From NCBI GenBank assembly GCA_902766345.1, contig CACXDK010000297.1, positions 1 through 6,497 of the forward strand: a stretch of DNA of 6,497 bases, written 5' to 3'. The first letter of the stretch is position 1. Every line of letters starts with the position of its first letter. The position numbers and the translations under genes are program-made. Below, in pieces: positions 1 to 5,924 of the stretch. The notes under the pieces were generated by a model that did not search any database, was not told the DNA's origin, and was given only the letters and a program-made list of their open reading frames with translations. The stretch comes from an uncultured Spirochaetaceae bacterium (GTDB taxonomy: Bacteria > Spirochaetota > Spirochaetia > Treponematales > Treponemataceae).

Positions 1-369
1 AAAAAAGGTGATTCTTCTTTAACATGGCCTGTAGAAAAACCAGAGGTTACATACATAAAGGGGAAGGTGAGTGGAGTTCATCTTTCTGCAAAAGAAAAAG
101 AAAATGTAAAATGCATTCGTGCTGGGACTGTTGTATATACTGGCAATTATCGTGGTTACGGTCAGGTTGTGTTTGTTCAGTCTAAGGCAAATTATATTTA
201 TGCATATACAGGGTTGGAATCTATAAAAGTAAAGAATGGTGATTATGTTGTTTTTGGTGATGTTCTTGGAACTGCTGGTACTGACAGCATAAAGGGAACT
301 TCTCAGATATCATTTATGGTCTTTAATAAATCTGTTCCTGTTGATCCTGAAAAAGCTCCGCGCGGTTAA
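1..369 (+). CDS. C-terminal part of a degenerate LytM/M23-type (NlpD/EnvC-like) peptidase-fold protein, 5' end missing
   Basis: The frame is open from base 1, giving 122 residues before TAA at 367-369; the true start lies outside the window, so the GTG at 67 is only an internal codon. The segment follows the LytM (peptidase M23) pattern: a WPV entry strand, then GTVVYTGNYRGYGQVVFV, then the strand with VKNGDYVVFGDVLGTAG, and a closing DP near the end. The family's zinc ligands are absent: the region of the first His/Asp reads GVHLSAK, the YAH position reads YAYTG, and the final HLHFE position reads QISFMV. Family knowledge: NlpD and EnvC carry such inactive LytM domains and activate peptidoglycan amidases in the envelope. 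I infer a similar non-catalytic role. LysM repeats or a signal peptide upstream are possible but not visible here. The gene ends 4 bases from the convergent exonuclease gene. Confidence 0.8.
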   Translation, partial: KKGDSSLTWPVEKPEVTYIKGKVSGVHLSAKEKENVKCIRAGTVVYTGNYRGYGQVVFVQSKANYIYAYTGLESIKVKNGDYVVFGDVLGTAGTDSIKGTSQISFMVFNKSVPVDPEKAPRG

Positions 370-373
370 TTTT

Positions 374-1033
374 TTACATAAAGTCTAATTCTTGTTGAAG
401 CATTAAAGTCTGAATATTTTCAATGCCTTTTTGTTTTGGAAGAGTATCCTGTATTATTCTTTTGAAAATTTCCATGCATACACGGGCATCGTCATCAGCT
501 CGGTGGGCATTTTTTACTGTTACATTAAATCTTTTTGCAAGGCTTTGTAATTTATACTGTCCTTTTTCTGCTTCTATAAGAAAATCTGGGTATGCCCAGC
601 GTGCAAGGGGCAGTGTGTCTACTACAAGATTTTTTAGATATGTATTGCGGTGCGATGTCATTTCTGCATTGATGAAACCTACATCAAATGGTGCATTATG
701 AGCAATTAGTACGGCATTTTGGCTGTAGGAAAGAAAATCTGATACTACATCATGTACATTCCTGCAGTTTTGTACCATGTTATCATCAATGTGTGTTATT
801 TCGGTAATGATTGAGGGAATTGAGATTGGAGGTTTTATAAGCTCGTCAAAAGGTTCTCCTATAATTCCTCTGTAATCAAATTTTATGGCTCCTATTTCAA
901 TCAGATTATCGCTTTCGGCATGTAAACCTGTGGTTTCTGTATCGAAAGCGACAAAAACTGACCCGTTGTAAAACAGACGGGCCAGATGATTGAAATCTCT
1001 AAAAAGCCTTATTGTAGGCCTATTTTGCTGCAT
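374..1033 (-). CDS. DnaQ-family DEDDh 3'-5' exonuclease with C-terminal clamp-binding motif
   Basis: A 219-residue protein with all three exonuclease motifs: Exo I FDTETTG (D31, E33), Exo II AHNAPFDVGF (D117) and Exo III HRADDDA (H177, D182), i.e. a complete DEDDh active site. Such enzymes remove 3' terminal nucleotides with two metal ions; the epsilon proofreading subunit of DNA polymerase III is the best-known member. The last residues, QQELDF at 213-218, match the hexameric beta-clamp-binding consensus QxxLxF, which points to replication or repair work at the sliding clamp. The length is close to that of E. coli epsilon (243). The ATG at 1033 lies inside the 3' end of the mutase gene (overlap ATGCAGCAAAATAG, 14 bases) and is preceded by AAAGG at 1043-1047, 9 bases away, so the gene is second in a two-gene operon. 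It could be the replicative epsilon or an accessory repair exonuclease; the sequence does not decide. Confidence 0.93.
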   Translation of the reverse strand: MQQNRPTIRLFRDFNHLARLFYNGSVFVAFDTETTGLHAESDNLIEIGAIKFDYRGIIGEPFDELIKPPISIPSIITEITHIDDNMVQNCRNVHDVVSDFLSYSQNAVLIAHNAPFDVGFINAEMTSHRNTYLKNLVVDTLPLARWAYPDFLIEAEKGQYKLQSLAKRFNVTVKNAHRADDDARVCMEIFKRIIQDTLPKQKGIENIQTLMLQQELDFM

Positions 1034-2801
1034 CCAGAACAGCCTTTATTTCTGATGAAATTCTGTTACACAATGCATCTGCTTCTGCCTTTGCAGCATT
1101 GAGGGCTTCCTCTGTCTGTGCTGCTACAGGAACTGTGCTGTTGATGTAGAATTTAATCTTTGGCTCTGTTCCACTTGGACGAGCACTTACGATTGTTCCG
1201 CCTTCAAGGAAGAACTGCAGTACGTTGCTCTTTGGCCATGGAATAGGATTCTTATTTGCTGGAGAAGCTGGATCAAATTCTACCTGCTGCTGTACATCAC
1301 GGATTTTAAGAACTTTCTTTCCTCCAAGAGTTTTGAGTCCTTCTTCACGGAGCTTTGTCATGATTCCCTTCATTATTCCAGGACCTGTAATGCCTTCGAA
1401 GTACTTGCTGATAGAACGGTCTTCAAAGTAGCCGAACTTCATGTACATGTCATTCAAGTGTTCGAGAAGGCTCTTGCCTTGACTTGCCCAGTAAAGTGTC
1501 ATTTCTGCACACATTGCTGCTGCTGAAACACCGTCTTTATCGCGTACTTCTGTTTCAACAAGGTAGCCATAGCTTTCTTCAAGACCGAATGCATAGTGTT
1601 CTTTGCCTTCTTTTTCCATCTGTCCTTCATCAAATGCAATCCATTTGAATCCTGTAAGACATTCTTTTACTTTTACATCGTAGTTCTTTGCAACTGCATC
1701 AATAAATGGGCTTGTTACAATTGAACGGATGAGGACTGGATTTACAGGCATTTTATTAAATTCTTTCTTAGAAAGAAGAATATAGTCTGCAAGGAGAGCA
1801 CCCATCTGGTTTCCTGAAATAAGAACAAACTTTCCGTTTTTATCAGGGAATGCTGAACCGAAGCGGTCTGCGTCTGGGTCTGTTGCCATTACTACATCTG
1901 CTTTTTCTTTTTCAGCCAGTTCTACTGCCATTTTGAGTGCAGGTGCTTCTTCTGGGTTTGGCTTTTCTACTGTAGGGAAGTTACCGTCTCCTTCTCTCTG
2001 TTCTGGAACTGTAATTACATTAAGTCCGAGATCTCCGAGAACTTTTTCTACGTGCATTGCACCTGTTCCGTGAAGTGGAGTGTAAACAACTTTTACGCTA
2101 CTAGCCTTTTCTTTTATGAGTTCTGGGCGGTACAGGTTTTTCTTTATCATTTCATGGAATTTTTCATCAATTTCTTTATCAATAAGAATGATTTTTCCAG
2201 ATTTGATAGCTTCTTCTCTGTCGATGAGTTTTACTTCTTTTACTGCATTAACTTCATCAATAATACCTTTATCATGAGGTTCTACAACCTGAGCTCCATC
2301 GTTCCAGTATGCTTTGTAACCGTTGTATTTAGGAGGGTTGTGGCTAGCTGTTACAACAACACCTGTCTGGCATCCTAATGTGCGGATTGCGAAGCTGAGT
2401 TCTGGTGTTGGGCGAAGTGCTGTAAAAAGATATGCAGTAATTCCGTTTGCTGCAAAAACACGTGCTGTTATGTCTGAGAATTTATCATGATTGTGGCGGC
2501 TGTCATAAGCAATACATGCTTTAAGAGTGCCTGCTGCTGCTTCTTTAGGAAAAGCTTTGATAATATAGTTTGCAAGTCCTTGAGTTGCTTTTGAAATGTT
2601 AAGGGTATTCATTCGGTTTGTTCCGCCACCCATAACACCGCGGAGACCACCTGTTCCGAATTCAAGGCTCTGATAGAAACGGTCTTCAAGTTCCTTCATG
2701 TCTTTTTTTGCAACGAGATCTTCTACTTCCTTGCGGAATGATTCGTCTTTTTCTTCTGCGATGTACTGTTTTGCGAGTTCAAGGATTTCTTTTTCTTCCA
2801 T
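1020..2801 (-). CDS. Phosphoglucomutase/phosphomannomutase-type alpha-D-phosphohexomutase (PgcA/PGM2-like)
   Basis: A complete 593-residue cytoplasmic enzyme, the usual length for the PgcA/PGM2 branch. The N-terminus carries FGTGGLRGVMGGGTNRMN (48-65). The phosphoserine loop is TASHNP with catalytic S153; the Mg2+ loop is DPDADR (D308, D310, D312); the sugar-specificity loop is GLEESYGY (406-413); the phosphate-binding loop is RPSGTEPK (541-548). All four signature elements of the family are intact. It should interconvert hexose 1- and 6-phosphates, feeding glycolysis and the synthesis of nucleotide sugars for glycans. Glucose versus mannose (or deoxyribose) preference cannot be fixed from sequence alone. 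The start is supported by a GGGGA Shine-Dalgarno sequence (2811-2817 region), 9 bases from ATG, and by a promoter just upstream. The exonuclease gene follows with overlapping reading frames. Confidence 0.95.
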   Translation of the reverse strand: MEEKEILELAKQYIAEEKDESFRKEVEDLVAKKDMKELEDRFYQSLEFGTGGLRGVMGGGTNRMNTLNISKATQGLANYIIKAFPKEAAAGTLKACIAYDSRHNHDKFSDITARVFAANGITAYLFTALRPTPELSFAIRTLGCQTGVVVTASHNPPKYNGYKAYWNDGAQVVEPHDKGIIDEVNAVKEVKLIDREEAIKSGKIILIDKEIDEKFHEMIKKNLYRPELIKEKASSVKVVYTPLHGTGAMHVEKVLGDLGLNVITVPEQREGDGNFPTVEKPNPEEAPALKMAVELAEKEKADVVMATDPDADRFGSAFPDKNGKFVLISGNQMGALLADYILLSKKEFNKMPVNPVLIRSIVTSPFIDAVAKNYDVKVKECLTGFKWIAFDEGQMEKEGKEHYAFGLEESYGYLVETEVRDKDGVSAAAMCAEMTLYWASQGKSLLEHLNDMYMKFGYFEDRSISKYFEGITGPGIMKGIMTKLREEGLKTLGGKKVLKIRDVQQQVEFDPASPANKNPIPWPKSNVLQFFLEGGTIVSARPSGTEPKIKFYINSTVPVAAQTEEALNAAKAEADALCNRISSEIKAVLDAAK

Positions 2802-2835
2802 AAAATTGGTTCCCCTTATCTTATTTTGTATTAAA

Positions 2836-2844
2836 ATTATAACA
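2836..2844 (-). promoter_or_regulatory. Extended -10 promoter of the phosphohexomutase-exonuclease operon
   Basis: Read on the minus strand this is TGTTATAAT, a perfect TATAAT with the TGn extension. The hexamer 17 bases further up (TAGCAC) is a poor -35, which fits an extended -10 promoter. The predicted start near 2829 gives a leader of about 28 bases containing the Shine-Dalgarno sequence. It lies downstream of the tRNA-Glu terminator, so the operon is transcribed independently of the tRNA gene. Confidence 0.6.
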
Positions 2845-2903
2845 GATTTACTAATGTTGTGCTACGTCTTTATTTTGACATTTAAAGTAAATGTTTAAAA
2901 TAA

Positions 2904-2935
2904 AAAAGAGACTTCTGAAATCAGAAGTCTCTTTT
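2904..2935 (-). terminator. Intrinsic terminator of tRNA-Glu (symmetrical)
   Basis: A perfect 15-bp inverted repeat: AAAAGAGACTTCTGA (2904-2918) and its complement (2921-2935), with two bases between. On the minus strand it starts 3 bases after the tRNA-Glu discriminator base and is followed by a run of T residues. The A-rich flank makes it symmetrical, so it could act in both directions, but no plus-strand gene ends here. It insulates the mutase promoter from tRNA transcription. Confidence 0.88.
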
Positions 2936-2938
2936 ACA

Positions 2939-3010
2939 CGGTCCCTACGGGAATCGAACCCATCTTTAAAGATTGAGAATCTTTCGTCCTAGCCGATAGA
3001 CGAAGGGACC
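2939..3010 (-). tRNA. tRNA-Glu, anticodon CTC (reads GAG)
   Basis: The minus strand gives a 72-base cloverleaf. The acceptor stem is GGTCCCT paired with AGGGACC, the discriminator base is G, and 3' CCA is not encoded (TGT follows). The D arm TCGTCTATCGGCTAGGAC is typical of bacterial tRNA-Glu. The anticodon stem AAAGA/TCTTT encloses the loop TTCTCAA, placing CTC at positions 34-36. The T arm is ATGGG TTCGATT CCCGT with one T-G wobble. A C34 glutamate isoacceptor suggests that a second, TTC-anticodon gene exists elsewhere in the genome. No intron or mismatch is seen. Confidence 0.95.
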
Positions 3011-3075
3011 TTATTTACACAGTACAATTTTGCAAACAGAATAAGATACGATACCTTTCATCTGCATTTTTCATA

Positions 3076-3104
3076 TTTACATACTAGGCAACCTACTATG
3101 TAAA
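3076..3104. repeat. 29-bp near-perfect palindrome between the two tRNA genes
   Basis: The arms TTTACATACTAGG (3076-3088) and CCTACTATGTAAA (3092-3104) are complementary at 12 of 13 positions, with spacer CAA. There is no T-run on either side, so it does not look like an intrinsic terminator. It lies downstream of the tRNA-Gln terminator and about 65 bases upstream of tRNA-Glu, where control of tRNA-Glu could act. It may be a protein-binding operator, a stable RNA hairpin or a small dispersed repeat; the sequence does not decide. Confidence 0.7.
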
Positions 3105-3116
3105 CTTGCTAAATCG

Positions 3117-3149
3117 AAAAAAAAAGCCGGCTAAAACAGTCAGCTTTTT
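3117..3149 (-). terminator. Intrinsic terminator of tRNA-Gln
   Basis: On the minus strand, AAAAAGCTGAC pairs with GCCGGCTTTTT (one G-T wobble and one A-C mismatch) around a TGTTTTA loop, followed by an uninterrupted T tract (9 T including the stem end). It begins 1 base after the discriminator base of tRNA-Gln. Its presence means tRNA-Glu is probably not co-transcribed with tRNA-Gln. Confidence 0.82.
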
Positions 3150-3150
3150 A

Positions 3151-3221
3151 TTCCCCAAGGAGGATTCGAACCCCCACAATCAGAACCAGAATCTGAAGTG
3201 CTACCATTACACAATCGGGGA
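3151..3221 (-). tRNA. tRNA-Gln, anticodon CTG (reads CAG)
   Basis: The minus strand gives a 71-base cloverleaf. The acceptor stem is TCCCCGA paired with TTGGGGA, with one G-T pair, the discriminator base is A, and CCA is not encoded. The D arm is GTGTAATGGTAGCAC. The anticodon stem TCAGA/TCTGA encloses the loop TTCTGGT, placing CTG at positions 34-36. The T arm is GGGGG TTCGAAT CCTCC. The first pair is U1-A72, the known glutamine identity pair also recognised by the GatCAB amidotransferase, so charging through Glu-tRNA-Gln would be possible. That pathway is an inference. Confidence 0.94.
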
Positions 3222-3239
3222 TTGCAATGTGATGTGAGT

Positions 3240-3268
3240 AATATATAGTGTGTGAAAAAAAAAGTCAA
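3240..3268 (-). promoter_or_regulatory. Promoter of tRNA-Gln
   Basis: The minus strand reads TTGACT (3268-3263), a 17-base spacer, then TATATT (3245-3240), each one base off consensus. The predicted start, near 3233, is about 12 bases before the mature tRNA 5' end. A/T tracts immediately upstream (3278-3307) could serve as UP elements, as expected for a stable-RNA promoter. Confidence 0.75.
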
Positions 3269-3277
3269 GCACTTGAT

Positions 3278-3307
3278 AAAAAAAATAATGAAAAAATATA
3301 AAAAAAA
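3278..3307. other. Phased A-tracts between divergent promoters
   Basis: Runs of A at 3278-3285, 3291-3296 and 3300-3307, plus one at 3255-3263, have centres roughly 22, 12 and 10 bases apart, close to whole helical turns. Such phasing predicts intrinsically curved DNA. It sits upstream of both the tRNA-Gln promoter and the plus-strand promoter, so it may stimulate both. This is inferred from base pattern only. Confidence 0.45.
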
Positions 3308-3321
3308 TGTTATTTATAGAA

Positions 3322-3354
3322 TTGACTTTACATTATTTGAAATTACAGTACAAT
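3322..3354 (+). promoter_or_regulatory. Promoter of the DUF5312-like/pgeF operon
   Basis: Two overlapping pairs are possible: TTTACA (3327-3332), 16 bases, TACAAT (3349-3354); or TTGACT (3322-3327), 16 bases, TACAGT (3344-3349). The first has five of six matches in each box and is preferred. The predicted start, near 3361, gives a short leader of about 21 bases before the ATG at 3382. Confidence 0.55.
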
Positions 3355-3381
3355 AGATATGATATTTAATTATGGTGCAGA

Positions 3382-5115
3382 ATGGACGGGAATTCAAAAA
3401 ATAGTAATGTACAGACTTTTGATGAACTTTCTGGAAAAATAACTAAGGAAGAGCGTCAGAAAATATTGAACTCAATGGATGGCTCCAAAAATGATGATAA
3501 AGATCTTTTTGCCGGTAAGACCAAAATGTCTGTACAGAAGCTTGATGAAAAAGCAGAATTTGAACAGCGCCTTAAGAGACAGTCTATATTTCAAAAAATA
3601 TATTTATGGATTTATTCTATAGTAACGTCTTCTTCAATAGAAGAGGCGTTTAATATGACTCTTGTAAAAAAAGTTGCACGTGATATTGAAGCTCATTATC
3701 CTTCTTTAATCCATTACCGCAAGAAATTGCTTTACGGTGAATTTTATGAAAAACTTATGCAACTTAAGAGTGCTATGGATTTTTTTGCTCCTCATCTTGA
3801 GTTGTATTCTGAAAATCCGGGAGCTTTCATTGTAACTTTAGGCCATGTAATTATGCCTGAATACGAAGAAACTCTTAAGTCTTCCTGTGATCCTTATACA
3901 ATTCCAATAACAGAACCTTTGACTAAGGAAAAACGTAATGATTTTTTTCAGACTTTAGGCGTAAATTTGCAGAATATTCCTATTGAATATGAAAAAGAAA
4001 TGTACCGTTTTGCAAGGGGAATTTTCTGGCTTAAAGAATTTGTAAAAATGCCTGTTGATAAAATTCTTGCGAAATTTTCAATGACGGATGACCATGTATA
4101 TGCATGTATGTTTAGTTTCTTGAAATTGGAATTTGCAAAATTATCAAAGGTTTTGTGTAATTATGTTCAGCTTGATGAGCATATTCTTGATGCCTTTGTT
4201 GTAATAATGCAGAACGGAAATCAGTGGGAAGTTGATGTAGCTGATGAGAATTTCAGGGAAACATATAAAGATTTTTATATTTCTGCACGTTTGAATATTT
4301 CAATAATAGAATCTTTTCTAGATGCTGTTCCGATGTCTAAGATTTCAAAGGTTGTGATGGAAAACTCTCTTTATACGCCAGAAGCTATGAGTGGTGGAGA
4401 AAACTGGCTTGAGTTGTTTACTGAACAATGGAAATTGAATTTTAAGAAGAGAGTTTCACAGCGTGAGCGTGACTATAAAAAGGAGCTTCTTAAGAAAACT
4501 ATTTCTGAGCAGTTTAAGGTTTCTTCATTACCATTATTTCCATTCCGCCCTTGGGAAAATCTAGGTGCATTTACTTTTAAATATGAATTATCTTTGGGGT
4601 TTGCAAATTTCTTTGTAAAGTTACGTTATTCTGCTTATATGACTATTTTTAAAGCTATTTCTTTGGAAGGGCAGTTTGCTGTAAAAGATAATGAGCGAGA
4701 ATTTACAGAAGCCGTTGATACATTTATGGAAATTAACAGTGCTCTTGAAAGCCTTGCTAATCAGCTTTCCGCGGCTGGTGAATATGGTTTGGAATTTTCA
4801 AAATATGAGTTTTATGATAAGCCGACCGAGGAACTGAATAAAAAGATAGAGTTATTATTTAATAGCCTTGAAAATGATGCGGCTGAAATTTGTAAGGATT
4901 TCCGAAGATTATGTCACCGTATGGTTATGCTTTTGACAGGTTTTGTATCAGATAAATATGTTGGAAAATATGGTTCAATAATGAATCTTCGAAACATGCA
5001 GCGAAGGCTTGGAGATTTTTATCAGATGGTTGTTGATGCAAAGGATTGTTTTAAAAATGCTTATGATATGTCTTTGCAACTTGATGAAATTGAAAATCCA
5101 AAGGATCCTGCATAA
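3382..5115 (+). CDS. Spirochaete protein of unknown function, resembling the DUF5312 family
   Basis: A 577-residue protein with no enzyme motif that I recognise. The first ~45 residues are polar and probably disordered apart from FDELSGKITKEERQKILNSM (13-32), an opening I associate with spirochaete DUF5312 proteins; that assignment is from memory and needs a profile search. Residues ~65-82 (KRQSIFQKIYLWIYSIV) form an aromatic, probably membrane-interfacial or buried helix, too short and too polar to call a clear transmembrane segment. The rest is rich in predicted helices, with repeated aromatic FY/FF pairs and a final helical stretch up to residue 570. No signal peptide or lipobox is present, so it is probably cytoplasmic. 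The ATG at 3382 has only a weak upstream Shine-Dalgarno sequence (GGTG). Its stop overlaps the start of pgeF (TAATG), so the two proteins are made together. Function is unknown. Confidence 0.85.
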   Translation: MDGNSKNSNVQTFDELSGKITKEERQKILNSMDGSKNDDKDLFAGKTKMSVQKLDEKAEFEQRLKRQSIFQKIYLWIYSIVTSSSIEEAFNMTLVKKVARDIEAHYPSLIHYRKKLLYGEFYEKLMQLKSAMDFFAPHLELYSENPGAFIVTLGHVIMPEYEETLKSSCDPYTIPITEPLTKEKRNDFFQTLGVNLQNIPIEYEKEMYRFARGIFWLKEFVKMPVDKILAKFSMTDDHVYACMFSFLKLEFAKLSKVLCNYVQLDEHILDAFVVIMQNGNQWEVDVADENFRETYKDFYISARLNISIIESFLDAVPMSKISKVVMENSLYTPEAMSGGENWLELFTEQWKLNFKKRVSQRERDYKKELLKKTISEQFKVSSLPLFPFRPWENLGAFTFKYELSLGFANFFVKLRYSAYMTIFKAISLEGQFAVKDNEREFTEAVDTFMEINSALESLANQLSAAGEYGLEFSKYEFYDKPTEELNKKIELLFNSLENDAAEICKDFRRLCHRMVMLLTGFVSDKYVGKYGSIMNLRNMQRRLGDFYQMVVDAKDCFKNAYDMSLQLDEIENPKDPA

Positions 5116-5867
5116 TGCTGCCTACTGATACTTTTATAACGGGCAGGTTTTATTTTGGAGGAAAGCCTCTTGATAATGCTCCTGTATGGGGTATGAGTAT
5201 GCGTAGTGCAGGGAGCATGAGGTTTCGTTGGAATGAAACAAATCCTGTTCGGGATGCTTTTTTGCGGAATGTCGCCGGTTCTGATCATGATATTGTTCCT
5301 GTTGAATTGATCCACTCAAAGATTGTATATACGGTTTTTCATAAAGAAGATACTTTGGGGTGTACTGGTGATGGCATTATAACAGCAAATAGAAAATTAA
5401 TTCCTGTTGTTACTGCTGCTGATTGCATGCCGATTTTTATTTATGATGCTCATACTGGAGTTTTTGGGGCTTTGCATTCTGGTTGGAAGGGAACTGGCAT
5501 TGTTGAAACTGCATTGTTTCAAGCTAAAAAAGATTTTGGTTCGAATATTAGGGATTTCTGTGTTGTTATGGCTCCTCATATTCATGACTGCTGTTATGTA
5601 ATTGATAAAGATAGGGCTAATTATTTTAAGCAAACCTTTAGTCCTTCTTGTGTGCACCCTGTTTCTGACTGTGAAAATTCGGATTTTTATGCACTTTCTC
5701 TCGCAGAGGCAAATTTAAGTGTTTTAAAAAAACTTGGAATTCCTGAAGAAAATGTCTATATATGCAAAGATTGTACTTGTTGTAACGAAAAATTTGGTTC
5801 ATTTAGACGAGAATCTGTTTCTGGAGGCGGTTCCTTTACAGTTCAGGCAGCTTGGGTAAAATGGTAA
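5115..5867 (+). CDS. pgeF: Peptidoglycan editing factor PgeF (YfiH/YlmD/LACC1 family)
   Basis: A 250-residue complete protein of the YfiH (Cu-oxidase_4, formerly 'multicopper polyphenol oxidase') family. The three zinc-binding, catalytic residues are present: H67 in ELIHSKIV, C104 in AADCMP and H121 in ALHSGWKGTG. APHIHDCCYVID (153-164) and CTCCNEKFGSFRRES (220-234) are the other conserved blocks. Family members show purine nucleoside phosphorylase/adenosine deaminase activity in vitro, and E. coli YfiH limits misincorporation of L-serine for L-alanine in peptidoglycan precursors. The physiological substrate here is not established. Cysteines 217 and 222 add to the usual pair at 220 and 223, making a CxxCxCC cluster. 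The start overlaps the upstream stop by one base (TAATG) and is preceded by AAAGGA near 5100-5105, so translation is coupled. No convincing terminator follows. Confidence 0.93.
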   Translation: MLPTDTFITGRFYFGGKPLDNAPVWGMSMRSAGSMRFRWNETNPVRDAFLRNVAGSDHDIVPVELIHSKIVYTVFHKEDTLGCTGDGIITANRKLIPVVTAADCMPIFIYDAHTGVFGALHSGWKGTGIVETALFQAKKDFGSNIRDFCVVMAPHIHDCCYVIDKDRANYFKQTFSPSCVHPVSDCENSDFYALSLAEANLSVLKKLGIPEENVYICKDCTCCNEKFGSFRRESVSGGGSFTVQAAWVKW

Positions 5868-5924
5868 AAAAGTATTCTTTTTTATAGTAAAGTTGTATTA
5901 ATAACAAAATAAATCAAATAAAAA

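Noticed and set aside
358..365. CCGCGCGG palindrome at the end of the LytM gene, followed by T residues
   Set aside because: It is self-complementary with no room for a loop, and the T-run is separated by TTAA, so it does not make a credible intrinsic terminator.
67..369. GTG at 67 as the start of a separate 100-residue gene
   Set aside because: The same frame is open upstream to base 1 and contains the WPV segment typical of the LytM domain entry, so the GTG is internal.
2052..2378. Plus-strand open frame of 108 codons inside the phosphohexomutase gene
   Set aside because: It is antisense to a well-supported enzyme gene, its peptide is low-complexity Phe-rich, and it has no ribosome site; a shadow frame.
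3011..3075. Promoter for tRNA-Glu immediately upstream of the gene
   Set aside because: Hexamers such as TATTCT and TATCTT occur, but none has a credible -35 at 16-18 bases, so no promoter is called.
3372..3404. Ten-codon ORF starting ATG GTG CAG, overlapping the start of the 577-residue gene in another frame
   Set aside because: It has no Shine-Dalgarno sequence and its peptide is very short; likely chance, although a leader role cannot be excluded.
5061..5657. Several minus-strand open frames across the start and middle of pgeF
   Set aside because: They lie opposite conserved pgeF codons and show no recognisable domain or coding signal.
5866..5883. AAAAAAG-TATT-CTTTTTT hairpin right after pgeF
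   Set aside because: The stem is 7 bp with a single G-C pair; too weak to call a terminator in AT-rich DNA.
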